Source: Azolla caroliniana (Eukaryota; Polypodiophyta). From it: a stretch of DNA of 64,000 bases. Numbering within the stretch: the first letter of the stretch is position 1; every line of letters starts with the position of its first letter. Made by a program: the position numbers and the translations under genes. A model generated the notes under the pieces. That model searched no databases. It had not been told where the DNA came from and saw only the letters and a program-made list of their open reading frames with translations. Positions 49,401 to 62,041 of the stretch are shown in pieces. The stretch spans positions 2,852,001 through 2,916,000 of the forward strand of contig JBHGNT010000001.1 in the NCBI GenBank assembly GCA_043228905.1, read 5' to 3'.

Positions 49401-52220
49401 GTTGTATCCTAGTTGTAAATAATTTTTGTACACATAGTTCAATTATTACTAATGTACTAGATGGTTAATGGCATCATTGTTTCGTATAGGGTTGCACTAG
49501 CTTCAAATCTCACTAATTATAGTGTGTCCGTTTTGGGGTCTCTCTCCTATCTGTTTAATAAGAAGTCATATAATTTTGAATGCATGGAGTAGGTAGAGAC
49601 AAGTTACAACCACTCTTCTATTACAAGAGGATGCTCCCATACAAGACAAAGAGAATAAAGAATGTGTTTTAACATCTACGAAAAGACAAATTTGGATTAT
49701 GAGACAAACAAGCCATTGTCTCATCTATTGATGCATAGCGAGAAAGCATTGCCTTCAAATTATTGGAAACCTCACTTCAAATCATTATCAAAAGATTATT
49801 GGCTAACCTTAATGGAATTGTAAAACTCATGCACAAAAAAGTATGGTTTAATAATGTTTGTAATTTCACAACTTAATGGTTATGGGTTCAAGCCATCATC
49901 ATTAAGAAAACTCTTCGTTGTTTTTGTTTCGATCATGCACATTAGTAATTTGGTCATAAACATTGTCTTTTCAAAGATGTTAAGAAAACAATAAGATACA
50001 AAGTGTAATGAATTGTAAGTAAAGAAATAAAACGACAAATATCCACGATACAAAGAGCAAAAAGATTGGCCTTTACAGACACAATGTTATAGCCTACAAA
50101 CACACCAACATACAAAATGTAATGAATGGTAAAAAAAGGAGTGACTTGTACCCACAGTAAAAATAGCAAAAACCACTACAACTTTAGAAGGCAATACGAG
50201 CACAATATAATACCAAGAAAAGGTAGTTGTAACTAAGGAAGTAACAAGGATGTGGTGAAACATAGAATCTCTATCTCTCTCCCTCCCTCTCTCTCTCTAC
50301 CTAGTGTAAAGTGTGAATTTTAAACAAAGAATTATAGCTTGAAAAAGCCTTTGTATGAATGCTATGTGTTTATTGTAGCTCTAGATCATTCACTTCTTGA
50401 AGTTGCTAACGACAAAGCATGAGCTTGCTTTTTACATAAAGCTACAGTTGTAACAGAATTGACTCTTAGTTTCTCTTTGCATAAAGTCACGATAATGACC
50501 CGATATTTTATTTTATTTTCTGCCCTTGCGCAAGTTTGTCATGGAAGTAGCAACTTGGGCAAAAAATCAAAGTGCAAAGGATAATTTGTGAGGCATGTGA
50601 ATGGCAAAGCTTGATTGTAACTAAGATCCTCCTCCTTAAACACTTGCCACTAAAGACGAAAGGATCCAGTCGAATGCTTTATTAAGCAAATTTCTCGTCA
50701 CAACTTAACCTAAGTGAATACAAAGCAAAGGTTATCACGCACAAGCTTTAGAACAAGACCATCAAACAAGCACCATTTTTGTGGTAACCTTGATGCACAG
50801 ATTGAGAAAAAATATATATTCTCTCTTTACACTTTTCTTGAATTCTCTCTGTTCACTCTTTATAGATTACCAAAACACACAAAAATGATATATCTGCCAC
50901 ACAAAAGTTTGGTTTGTCAAGGTGTCTGTGAACCTAAACCAACGTTCGAATTTGATGTACAACCTACATTTTCATGAGAAGTGTATTTTTAAAACATATC
51001 AATCTCATCGGAGTGGCGAATTCCATTGGCATTCTAAAATATACATGTATAAATTGTCAAAACACACAATTAGCTAGCATTTTCATAAATCCACCTACTA
51101 TTATAAAATGGGCCATATATTCTTTTCATAGCTTGCTATAATAAATAAAAACCCCATTTCACGTTACAAAAAGATGATGCAATCTACTCCAAAAGTAAAA
51201 ACTCATAGCCCCTATAATATTTTAAAAGAATGACATTTTCTACACATGTCATGACTCATGACATATTCATTGAGCATGGTTACATTGGCGTGAATGATCC
51301 AATTCATTTTCTTTTGGTACAATTTTAAGCTTCAAAGCATTTGCTCTGCAAAAACTCGTCAAAATTAGTCTAAAATTTGTGTGAATTCTGCAAGCATTCT
51401 TATAACCTTCCTATTATTTTGGACAAAAGAACATTATAACAAACAACCATAAATAGATCGCGTGAGCATATTTATAATCTTCATCATCTTTATACATCTG
51501 ACTGAAATGTAGGTAAAGTTAGTGTGAAATTACCTTCAATATCAACAAAAGTCATGAATCAATTCTCATTAAGAGTCATGCACAACAAAATATCCTAAGT
51601 TTTGAGGGAGACTTGAAGCCATACCTCTTCTATAAGCTAGGAGTGTCGATATTGTTTTTAGCATCATCCCTTTACATTGAGTAGCTTTCTCATGAAAGGT
51701 TGAGTGTGAAATGCACCTATACAAAAATGTATTATAAAGGAATGACAAATGGAAGGATTCTATTATTGGTGTAAAATGGTCTCCAATGCTAGTAAATTGT
51801 AGATGTCCATCTTAAATTTTACTATTCAACATGTTGAGCTCTCCACGTGCATCACCAGGAAAAACAAAACAAAGATTGCACCCCATAATGAGTTAACTGA
51901 TGAAAATGATTTAAACCACTTAATGTATAAATGTACGTAACAAGTTTCAAACATTAAATATTTGGCAATATACACATAATAGCATCGAGGAGGGTTTGAT
52001 CTCGAGAATCGTGAAAGAATCACATGGTTGATGCATACATATTTTTCAAGTTTTTCATGTGGTGTATTTAGTTTTGAACCATCCTTATGAGTGTGACAAG
52101 TTAGGAACCATTATAATCATAGAACGTAATATACGTGTTCGTGCAAGCATTCAAACGTTTGAAAACGAACACGTTTGAAAAGGGGAAAATGCATGCACCT
52201 GTTTTCTTTTGTTTTTCCGT
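46488..52220. other. gene-poor spacer
   Basis: The region is AT-rich. The one stretch that stands out is an 87-codon open frame at 48161-48424 with higher GC and protein-like composition, which I cannot assign (see findings). A small CT-rich block lies near 50271-50297. Nothing else is recognised. Confidence 0.5.
46653..46658 (+). terminator. candidate polyadenylation signal of the AAE14-like gene
   Basis: AATAAA lies 166 bases after the stop codon in an AT-rich stretch. It is the first such hexamer downstream; position suits a plant 3' end, though plant signals are loose. Confidence 0.4.
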
Positions 52221-52450
52221 TGGTTATTATTACAAGTTATCTCACCCTTGTTGTAAGTTGTTGTGCTAGTGTCGTCTATGTCTTGGGTTCAATTCCCAAT
52301 TTTATCATGTCCTCTCATTAGTGTAGTGTCATGCCATGGCAAAATTTTATGTTAGTGTCATCTTCCTTTTTTTTCTTTTTTTTCGTTATTTGTTATTAGA
52401 AATTAGGTCACCCTAGTGGTAAGTTGTTATGCTATTGCTGCCTATGTCAT
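52221..52450 (+). mobile_element. pair of tRNA-derived SINE-like copies
   Basis: Copy one (about 52221-52300) reads TCACCCTTGTTGTAAGTTGT, then GGGTTCAATTCCC, spaced like the pol III A and B boxes of a tRNA. Copy two (about 52390-52450) repeats TCACCCTAGTGGTAAGTTGT and CTATGTC but has lost the B-box half. A T-rich tail follows copy one. The shared blocks suggest two related short insertions. Confidence 0.5.
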
Positions 52451-52589
52451 GTTTTCTTCATATTCTCAAATATACGTTTTATGAGTTTTTGAACGTTTGA
52501 TTATAATTTATAATGACATATTTTGATTCAATCTCTATAGTTCATACTCATTTTTTTGTAAAGTTCTAATGTGAGGAGGATAGAGATGT

Positions 52590-52690
52590 TTTGATTCTTA
52601 AGAAGCATCCCAAAGGTATGCATGTGATACAATGCAAATATTGCAACGATACTTATGTTGGTGGTTCACAATGGATTAGAGTCCACTTAT
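52590..52690 (+). mobile_element. hAT-type transposase relic (BED zinc finger)
   Basis: One plus-strand frame reads VIQCKYCNDTYVGGSQWIRV, then HLLGL, the C-x2-C...H pattern of the BED zinc finger that starts many plant hAT transposases. No continuous transposase frame follows. Sequence to about 53250 may be further decayed element, but I could not confirm it. Confidence 0.6.
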
Positions 52691-54135
52691 TGGGATTGAG
52701 AGTGAATCAATATATAATATAGGCCATAGTCAATCCAATCCAACTTCGAGATGATTTACCATACACGTTTGATTGAATCATTCTCGAATGCGAATCCACG
52801 TATGATACGTATGGTTCATTCTATGATTATAATCATTATATAACTATGTAAATACCATATCAATGCGATAACTGATGTTATGTCTTCGTTTTTGGATGGG
52901 CATTTCTTAGTGTTACTTGTCTATGAATGAGAAATGTGTTCCCCCCATTTTCCATAATATCGTATAACAATTTTCCATTCTAGCTCTATGAATATTTCAG
53001 AATGGTTTTACATATCATGTGACATTTACGAAGGCCTTTCAGAAACGGAAGGTTGTAAAATCCGACCATTTCTCTAGACACACAATGATGGTGTCAAAGG
53101 CTTTATTATAAGAAGAATATGGAGCATCTTTCCCCCAATGATATAGATATTTTGAAATATGACGGCTTTTGAATTGATGAAGAAATTTTTAAGAGCAATG
53201 GACTCAACCCCTTAGACATGGCAAGTGGTGCCAATTACAAATTGTGTCGTGCAAATAACTATCCTTACTAGATGGGTTCACTATATTTGATTCATTATTT
53301 AATACATAATTTTGTATTCAATATATTATATATTTAGTATATTATAATCTTCTATTTAGATGTGTAAAATATTGCTTTACCATTGTGTAGCTTCAATCGT
53401 GCATGGTTGTCATGCAACGTGAATCATTCTTTATGTTCATGTTGCCCCAATCACCATGGGTACTCAATCCCCATTATTCTTAGCTTGTACACACATTACC
53501 ATACATGATGGTTAGAGGGTTGATGGAACATTCAAGAAGGTTAATATTTCGAAGGTAGGTTTTACTTGTCAATTGCATTATTGCCTTTGAAATAGAATAT
53601 AATGTTATCCTCTTACCTCGGTTCCATGGTCAAATGTTGGATTCAAGGCACACATGTGACACACAATTGGACAATTAATCTTAAGACGAATAGTATCATG
53701 TTTGCAAGCAAATCCTTGTTACTCTACTTGCTCGCAATATGCATATGCTTGAAGTTGTTTTATTGAGTGAACGAATTTTTTTGAGGTAATAGATTTTGTA
53801 CCAAAATCCTACATGCCATACGATTTTGCTCAATATAGCGGGACCCTAGAGTAACAAGATTTTACTTTAGCATAAATATTGTGTTGCTTGCCAACTACCC
53901 AAGGGCATAGTAAATACAAAGTTAGGAGAATATATTATATTTGGCATTTTACTTAGTGTTTGAATTTTCCCATTTGCAAGGTAAGTATACCTCATGAGGA
54001 TGAATTCTATTTTAGGCAACATGGAATTGAGAGTATTAAAAATATGATTAATGATTAACAACTTCAATGGCTACAATCTCTTTATTTATGGTCGCAAAAG
54101 TATGTACTAATAGATAGAATGGGACTTTAAAAGCC

Positions 54136-54438
54136 TTAGTGTGGCAAAAGAAATACAAAGATTGACCAAATTTCCTTCACACAATGAACATGATTTTGCT
54201 TTATTTGCTGAAACACATTTTTACATCGATCTATCCAAATATTCCACAGAACCACCGATGATATGGTAGCCCATATTGTGGCATCCACATTCAACCGAAT
54301 TGAGCTTGAATATGGTATGTCCTTAACTTGCCTTCCGCTAGTTTGAAGAGTAAATAGTATCTTTTCCCTTTCATAATTATGCTTATCCACATTTACATCC
54401 ATCCAAAAGACATTTCCCCATGTAAGACATTTCCCCAT
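54136..54438 (-). mobile_element. LINE C-terminal (zf-RVT-like) fragment
   Basis: A 100-codon minus-strand frame contains TIWATISSVVLWNIWIDRCK, then NVFQQ, matching the W...VLW.IW..RC..VF pattern after the reverse transcriptase in plant LINE proteins. No catalytic part is seen next to it, so it is a truncated fragment. Confidence 0.55.
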
Positions 54439-54771
54439 GTAATCACGTAAAAGGCAGATTTTTTATCAATATGAAAATGACTAATGACGATTATTGAGTG
54501 GGAAATTGAGTAATGCCGAAAACTTTTAGTATATTTTAGCCATGATAATTAGAATGTAGGAGAACAAACACTCTTTCGGTGTGAGCCATTCATGCATTGG
54601 ATAAAAAAGACATCAATGTGAATACAATTGGTCCTTGTTATTTTATTATGACCCAAAGTTTCACAATGTGTGGCTATCCACAAACAAACTTGTTGATGTC
54701 AATCAAACACCTCAATAATGTGCTTAGGCACAATGAACAAAAGCATCTAAACAAATCATTCATGACATGAT

Positions 54772-54773
<2 letters not shown>

Positions 54774-54804
<31 letters not shown>
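54774..54804. repeat. GT dinucleotide microsatellite
   Basis: About 15 GT units, followed by mixed GTGC and GA. Confidence 0.9.
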
Positions 54805-54807
<3 letters not shown>

Positions 54808-54809
54808 CA

Positions 54810-57055
54810 TGTGTGTGAGAGAAAGAGAGTCGAAATTTGAGTTTAGGAAAAAGACAACTATTGGCTAACAACTTCAATAACTATATTGCTCTATTTTTTG
54901 GCCAAATTATCTGAGATGTGAATGAGTTTGTAAGTTGTAACAACTTTGAAAGGAAGATAATGGATGAGTAGCAACTTGAGTAGGAGTTGGATTGTTTATT
55001 ACAATATGAGAAGCATAACGAGATTATATGGTGAGTTTAGAGATTGACAAAATTGAACACATTATATTCGGTTTTGAATTTGCCAAAAATTGAGCAAAAT
55101 GCACGGGCATGTACATAATCAACCCACAAACAGAACAATTTAAATTGCACTATAACAAGCATATTTTTTAATGGCAAAAAAAGTTGCATTCATGAATCAA
55201 TCAAAAGACAATTTGGTTACAAATTATACGATATATTGCCCTAGGAGAATGCATCTCCACCGAGAGTTGTTGACCATTTGTTATAACTAAAAAGTTCATC
55301 AAGTTGATGAAACAGAGACACGGTACATTGTCCCAAGATTGCATTGTGGCCAATCATCATTGAGGCCATTATCATATGATCATGCTAGGCGCAATAGGGT
55401 GATAAACAAATATCTACACACCTTAAAAACATTGCCAATTAACATATGGATAATATGATATCAAGGGTAATGACATGCAAACTTATAGGTAACATGATCA
55501 AGGAGATGAATAATGGGTAAGCAAACCATGTCTATGCACACGAAGTAGATTATTATATAATAGTGCGTCCAGAACGCATACACAAGTTGTGCATAACACA
55601 TACTCAAACCGTGTTCATTATTTGAGCGAATAGATTGATCATCTATTTTTGTTAGGCATCGTAGGTAGGGATTGAGGAGACCATACATTGTCACGAGATC
55701 CTTTTCATTTTTTTGACCATTAATGACAAGATTCTTGTAGAAATGAAGGATACATATTGTTGCCGAGATTGGCAAAGCGCCTTCCCTTCATACTTTGATG
55801 TAGGGAACCACTTCTTCATTAATAGTAAGCATCTTTGGCTAAGTCTCCCTAGTTTGTTTGCAAGCTAAGCTCTTTTCATATGATGATTGATCCCCTTGTG
55901 CTCATCACCAGCATTTTCTTCCTTTACGAGGGACAAGCTTTGTTTTCCGTTCATCATCAAATGTCAAAAGCTCCATAATGATCACGACATTAACACTTGA
56001 AGCAATGGATAATATCGTTTGTATGCAAGACATGCCTAAGATACACGAGGGAGGTGGGGTGAACCATGTGTGGATCATATGGTCATGCGGACTGAGTGTA
56101 ACGACGCATGGGTAAAGCAAGACCCATGTGTAGAATTGTTTTGTGGTGGTGGAGCAATGCTTCAGGTTCGGATTTATCAGTGATGGGTCACGAGCAAATG
56201 TCGAGGAGATCTGGAGGAGGTTGTTACGAACCAGGCAAGTGGACGAGATGTGATTGGTTGGAGGCGAGAAGCAGGCACTGGACTGGGTGGACAAACACAC
56301 TTGCCCGCCCGCCCACGCATCGGTGATAACACACGACACGAGGCTTTGTCTAGAGATGAGACGGTAGGGACAGGTGACAGACAAGACACAACACAACACT
56401 ACATTGGTGAGCCCAATGAGAGAGCACATGCATGATGAGGAGGAGGCAAACCGTGTGTGTTCGTGTGTACATACCCTAAATGGAAGACCGAAAAAGGAAA
56501 AAAGAAAAAGAAAAAGAAAGAAAGAAAAAACAGATATTTCATCTCTTAGTCCTGGAAAGGTATTTTGAAATAAATTATTTGTGGTGTTGTTCTGCTGCAC
56601 TTTCTCTTTCTCTGCAGAAAACAGAGACACAAAAAGAGATGGGGAAGGGGAAGGGGGCAGACACGGAGATGAATGACAGACAGACAAACTGAATCCATTG
56701 GTGTGTACATACAATACTCTGCTACTGCATTTTCACTTTCTAATTTCTCACATATACCCCCCTTTTCATTCATCCCGTTCATCCTTTTTCCATCAATTTC
56801 TAGTAAACCCCCTCCCTGATTTCTTCCTCAAATCTACCTGCATTTTACCCACACAACCCCCCCCCCCCCTCACCCTCAATTCTTCCTTCCTCGTGCTAAA
56901 TTCTCCATGCGCAGGAAAAAGATCCCTAATCTTATTAAGAATGGAAGAAGCCTTAGGTTAAAACAAACCCCCCTAAAGTTTTCAAAGAACTGGTGATGAA
57001 ACCCTAAGCCCTACCTACAATTCTTCTTTCTAGTAAAAGCAAAATCAAAACAACA
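54810..57055. other. spacer and upstream region of the MFS gene
   Basis: Relics of no known family at 54810-55900. From about 56100 the sequence becomes GC-richer, then pyrimidine-rich with a 13-base C run (56857-56869), resembling promoter and leader of the gene at 57056. No TATA box is convincing. The long minus-strand open frame here (55905-56714) looks spurious. Confidence 0.4.
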
Positions 57056-59747
57056 ATGGCCATTAATCCTGACCCTAATTCCTCCTCAAATACAGAGGAA
57101 ACACCATCGCCACCTCCATCATCCAATATCGGCATAAAATGGTGGGGTTTTGTCTCCGCCTTATGGGTCCAATGTGTCTCTGGGAACAACTATACTTTCT
57201 CCAACTACTCCGTGGAATTGAAGGCAGTTCTTGGTTGCAATCAAGTAGAATTAAACGGGTTGAGTTCAGCGAAAGATGTGGGTAAAGCGTTCGGTGTCTT
57301 TGCAGGAATTCTTTCTGATTATTTCCCACCTTGGTCGATACTTCTCATTGGTTCGATTGAAGGTTTGGTCGGCTATGGCGTCCAATGGCTCGTTATTAGC
57401 CAACGTATCTCGCCCCTTCCTTATTGGTTGGTATGTCCGTCTCTGTAAGATAATATGATGCTTTCCAAGTTATTACTTCTACTATATGTAAATGATTTTA
57501 TCTTTAAGTGGTTACAAAAATGGTTTATTTAAGTTTTTTTTTGTGCCTTCCATTAAATGATTTTATCTGTAAGTGATCACAAAAAATGGTTTATTCAAGC
57601 ATTTTTTGCGCCTTCCATCAAATGATTTTAATCTTGAAGCGGTCACAAAAATGGTTTATTCAAGCTTGCTTTTTCTGTGCTTTCCATTAAATGATTTGAA
57701 CTTGAAATGGTCATAAAAATGGTTTATTCAAGCTTTCTTTTGTGCCTTCCATTAAATGATTTGATCTTTAAGTGTTCACAAAAATGGTTTATTCAAGCTT
57801 CTTTTTGTGCCTTCCATTAAATGATTAGATCTTGAAGTGATCACAAAAATGGTTTATTCAAGCTTCTTTTTGTTGTGCCTTCCATTAATCCATGGGCTGC
57901 AGGAGGATTTGGTGTGTTTATATAAAATTGTCTTGTGTTTTGTGGACAGATGTGTGTGGTGATGTGCATGGGTGGGAACAGTACAACATGGATGAACACA
58001 GCAGTGCTGGTGACCTGCGTCCGGAACTTCCGGCGGAACCGGGGGCCGGCGGCAGGCATCCTCAAGGCCTACATTGGATTAAGCACAGCCATATTCACGG
58101 ACCTCTGCGCGGCTCTCTTCACGGGGAATGCCTCCACCTTCGTGCTGATGCTAGCCATCCTCCCCCTCGCAGTATGCGTGATCGCCATGTTCTTGCTTCG
58201 CCCCATCCCTGACACCACCATCGGCACGGCCCCTCCCAGACAAGAAGAAGAGAGAGAGGAGTCCCGGTGCTTTGCCTTCCTCAACTCCGCCGCCATAGTC
58301 TTGGCCATCTATCTCCTCGCCTTCGATCTAAGCGGTGTCAGCAATGATGTCGTCCTCAAGCTAGTGGCGGCAGGGATTGTTGTTCTCTTGGTCTGCCCTG
58401 CAGTGCTTCCCATCTACTTGACCCTCAAAATGTCTGCTAGGAAGAAGCATGGCCATGGTTCAGAAGAAGAAACAACCACCAATGGTGCCGGCTTGGAAGA
58501 GCCTTTGTTGAAGAATCCTTCTACTGTTGAGGCCAAGGAAGATGAACGTGATGAAGAGAACGATGTGGCCATATCTCAGAGCGGTGCAGTATCGGTTCCG
58601 GTTCCGGAAGAGATGGATGAAGCATCATTGCCAAAGAAGAAGAAGAAGAAGAAGCAGATTGGAGAGGATCACACTGTCTTGGAGGCTCTCCAGACTGTGG
58701 ATTTTTGGTTGCTCTTTTTCTGCTTCTTGTGTGGTGTGGGAACTGGAATGGCTGTGAGCAACAACATGGGCCAGATCGGCGAGTCGCTCGGCTACTCGAG
58801 CGTGTCTATCTTTATATCCATGATTAGCATCTGGGGATTTTTCGGCCGGCTGGGCTCGGGGGCATTGTCGGAATGGCTGATTCGGTAAGTAAAACCATCT
58901 AGAGTCCCTAAAATGTTTAACCAAAAATCTCTTTGAAACTCTGTGATTCTGACAGCATTCTTTCCTGAGATGAGTGAGAGTGCAAATAAAAGTTACAGGT
59001 GTAAAATCTGGAGTTTTAGGGGTTTGATCCAAATCCATTTTGGTACTGGAACTAATCAAAAGCTTAATGTTGAGGGAGTTTTATTTAGGCTTTGATCCGA
59101 ATCCATTTTGGTACTGGAACTAATCAAAGGCTCAAATTTTTGAGGGAGTTTTATTTAGGGTTTGATCCGAATCCATTTTGGTACCGGAACTAATGAAAAG
59201 CTTAATGTTGAGGGTTTGTTTTGATCCAAACTGACTAGCTTCTCTTTGCTTCATGTGTTGTAGGTGGAAGGGGATCCCGAGGCCAGCATTGCTTGCGGCC
59301 TCGCAACTGGTCATGGTGGGCGGCTACGCATTATTGGCCCTGGGCATAAGCGGGTCGCTCTTCGTGGGCAGCATTGTGGTCGGGATTTGTTACGGAGTCC
59401 GGCTAGCAGTTTCGGTGCCGACAGTATCGGAGCTTTTTGGCCTCAAGGTCTTCGGCCTCATGTATAACCTCCTCATCCTCAACCTCCCGCTTGGCTCATT
59501 CCTATTCTCGAGCCTCCTGGCCGGGTTCCTGTATGACCGAGAGGCGGCCAAGGACGGCTCGTCCACGACATGCGTAGGCGTCCACTGCTACCGTGTGGTG
59601 TTTATTGTGATGGCGGGTGTTTCCGTGCTCGGCTTCTTCCTCGATGTGCTCCTCACGCTTCGCACGCGGGTGCTCTATGCGTCTATCCAACGCTCGAAAC
59701 TCGCATCATCAGGCGGGGGAAGCTCCTCCCCAAAGAGAAGCCATTAG
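57056..59747 (+). CDS. nodulin-like / NFD4-type major facilitator transporter
   Basis: Three exons, 57056-57430, 57950-58884 and 59264-59747, with GT-AG borders, give 597 aa. The ATG at 57056 opens MAINPDPNSSSN and is followed by a nodulin-like domain (about residues 25-270): KWWGFVSALWVQCVSGNNYT, then MCMGGNSTTWMNTAVLVTC and NFRRNRGPAAGILKAYIGLS are family hallmarks. A long acidic/basic cytosolic loop (about 280-365) includes seven Lys in a row (354-360). The C-terminal half carries further helices (DFWLLFFCFLCGVGTGMAVS; SELFGLKVFGLMYNLLIL). About 12 membrane segments are expected. Members sit in plasma or internal membranes; the substrate is unknown for most. Coding sequence is markedly GC-richer than its surroundings, and exon 3 especially so. 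Both introns are mostly minisatellite. Confidence 0.93.
57490..57887. repeat. minisatellite of about 65 bp, six copies, in MFS intron 1
   Basis: AAATGATTT-type starts fall at 57490, 57555, 57620, 57689, 57754 and 57819. Each unit continues with ATCTTAAGTG-like sequence, AAAAATGGTTTATTCAAGC, then TGTGCCTTCCATTA. Copies differ by a few bases and small indels. The array fills most of the 519-base intron and stops about 60 bases before the acceptor. Confidence 0.93.
59020..59228. repeat. minisatellite of about 69 bp, three copies, in MFS intron 2
   Basis: TTTGATCC starts at 59023, 59091 and 59161, with a partial fourth near 59220. Units share AATCCATTTTGGTAC, GGAACTAAT and TTGAGGG. The sequence is unrelated to the intron 1 array. 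Confidence 0.9.
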
Positions 59748-61969
59748 CCATGTGCTCCCTCTACCGGGCAAAATGGCATGGGCGCAAAGCTCCGGTTAAG
59801 AGTTCCAAGTTCTGATCGGATCGACCATCACATTCAACAGATGGAATAATTTTTTGCCAAGAGTTTACCATTGGCTTGCTTTGAGAGATTTGTAGAAGAA
59901 GCAGAAGCAGAAGACAACATTCCCTTTGAATGTTTTAAGACAACATTCCCTTAGAGAGAAAAAAACAAAGATTTTCCAAATGAATTGAGAAAAATGAATT
60001 ACTATTTGGGAGGGGTATGCACTATTTGCCACCTCTGTTTTAATTAATAATATTGAGCCAAAAAGAAACAAAGCATATACTATATCCTTGACAGCAACTT
60101 AGCAAGGAAATAACGTTTAGTTCCAATCCATCACTGTTATGTTATTCCCACTGTAAGACGGTTTTTAATTGTTGGAAATTGGTGAGCACGCCTTTTATGT
60201 TGCTAGTGTTTGATCCATGTCCAATCAATCACATGCAACCATCAAAGTTTCATCAATTCCTGAATCCATGTGCCATGCATGGTGAGAGGTTATTGAGATA
60301 CTTATTGAGACATTCCAATTTATTGACACTCAAGTATGAGTGTGTGTGCATGTATCCTAATGTATTATTGTGTATGGTAAGTTTTACCCCCGGGGAAGAA
60401 TTATGTATGAACATCATTGTCCTAGGTCCATACTTGCATCACATTGAGTGCATAGAAAATACAATGAGTTATGCTTAACTATCAACTATACTTAACTTCC
60501 ATCATATACTCACTTCGCCTTGAAAATGCACTACAATGTAACCCCCTATAAGTAGAGTAATTATGTTCGTACGAACAGCACGACAAAATCACCATGTTTG
60601 CTTAGAGAAATGTTTGAATGTTGTCCAATTGTGCATCTTATGCATTGTACGTATGACAAGTAGATATCATACATTTGTCTCAAATCCAAGGAGTGTGATT
60701 TGATTATCAAGCCTATCTATTATTACGCTATTCATGCTATAAAGAAAAAATATGGATCCCCCAATTTACATGTGAAGCAATGTGAATAGAAGGTGCAAGC
60801 ATATGAAATTTTTACAAATTATGTTCATCACCACAACCTTATTTTACACAGATAATTATGATACCCTCCGTATTTATCCCTGATAGAATTGCTTGTGATA
60901 TTTTCCCTTGTATCATTATGGAAAACTTTATCAACTTTAGCTTGTTTTGGTTCTACGTAATGGCAAATATCTTCTCAACAATCCACAATCCACAATATAC
61001 AGACGTCAATAATAAATAGACACGGGACATGTTTTTTGCCTTTTTGAGGGCTAAGTGGGTTACTTTGATGATGGGCAAGTTCCCATTTGTACAAGATATG
61101 ACATCGTAAAGCAATCTTGACACCTATGCTTTGCTCAATATTCTTGTCCATAATAATCGATGTTTCAAACTTTTATGATCTCCCTTGTGATAGATTCTAG
61201 GCTAAATAATGAGATCTATTGCCAAATCATGAGATAAAGTAGATGTGAGTAGTGACTCACATTCCACTTGTATTTAATATAAGTACGAAAAAAAGTATTC
61301 ATCAATGCCATATATTATACTCTCATTTTACACATTGAACAATGTACTAAACTAAAAAGAATCATTTTGTATGTTAAAAACAATGGTAAAGGAGTTCACA
61401 ATTAACATGGTGAGGGCACTATACTATATAAACTTGGCAATGTGCATTGTTTCCAAAGCAATTTTAACTTTGTGACACTTGCTCATGGCAACATTTGATG
61501 ACATAATATATGCATAGTAGAAAATCTCAGCCTCTTTTATTTCTTATATATACATATAGCAATGTATTGATGACTACAACCATACGTTAAAAAATACACG
61601 TAAACCACTCCTAAAAGAAACCAACCCACGCAATTTGCATTTTGATGTGTGAAAAGCTTTCAAAAAATTGACACCCCATAATGATATCACATATGTACCA
61701 CAAAACTCTCAAATCCATGTGAGATCATCAATGAATGATGAGTGAGTGGGCAACATATACATATGTTAGTTCAAGGTGTTCTCTTTCAAGTAAGGACTTG
61801 CATACAAACATCGTGGGGCCTTTCCTACAAATAGGTATTCCCAAGTTGCTTCAATTTCCATCAATCGGAACACGGCCAAAGTCGATGCGCTCAAATGAGT
61901 GAGTACTTGGCTATGTTTGCATGATATGCTTGTAAATAGATCATCATAAGATTACATATCAAGCAACTT
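59748..61969. other. 3' flank of the MFS gene and spacer
   Basis: The first 300 bases are the probable 3' untranslated region. Beyond that the sequence is AT-rich. A 99-codon frame at 60179-60478 has a faint resemblance to the RNase H end of copia elements but is not convincing. Confidence 0.45.
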
Positions 61970-62041
61970 GCTTCCATAGCATAGTGGTATTGCGTTCGCT
62001 TCGTAAGCGAAAGGTCGCGAGTTCAATCCTCGCTGGGAGCT
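61970..62041 (+). tRNA. tRNA-Thr (anticodon CGT)
   Basis: A 72-base cloverleaf. Acceptor GCTTCCA pairs with TGGGAGC (one G-T pair). The D arm is GCATAGTGGTATTGC, the anticodon stem TTCGC/GCGAA closes the loop TTCGTAA (anticodon CGT, codon ACG), and the T arm is GCGAGTTCAATCCTCGC. Pol III A box (TAGCATAGTGG) and B box (GTTCAATCC) are good. A CAA motif lies at 61964-61966 and a T4 terminator at 62057-62060, as in nuclear plant tRNA genes. No intron and no encoded CCA. Confidence 0.95.

Noticed and set aside
55905-56714. 269-codon minus-strand open frame, the longest on that strand
   Set aside because: Composition is Ser/Phe/Cys-rich low complexity, it lies antisense to the promoter region of the MFS gene, and no domain or neighbouring exon supports it.
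58069-59690. Minus-strand open frames opposite the MFS exons
   Set aside because: They are shadows of GC-rich coding sequence.
60179-60478. Open frame with GERLLRYLLRHSNLLTLKYE, faintly like the copia RNase H region
   Set aside because: The match is a few residues, with no reverse transcriptase or LTR nearby.
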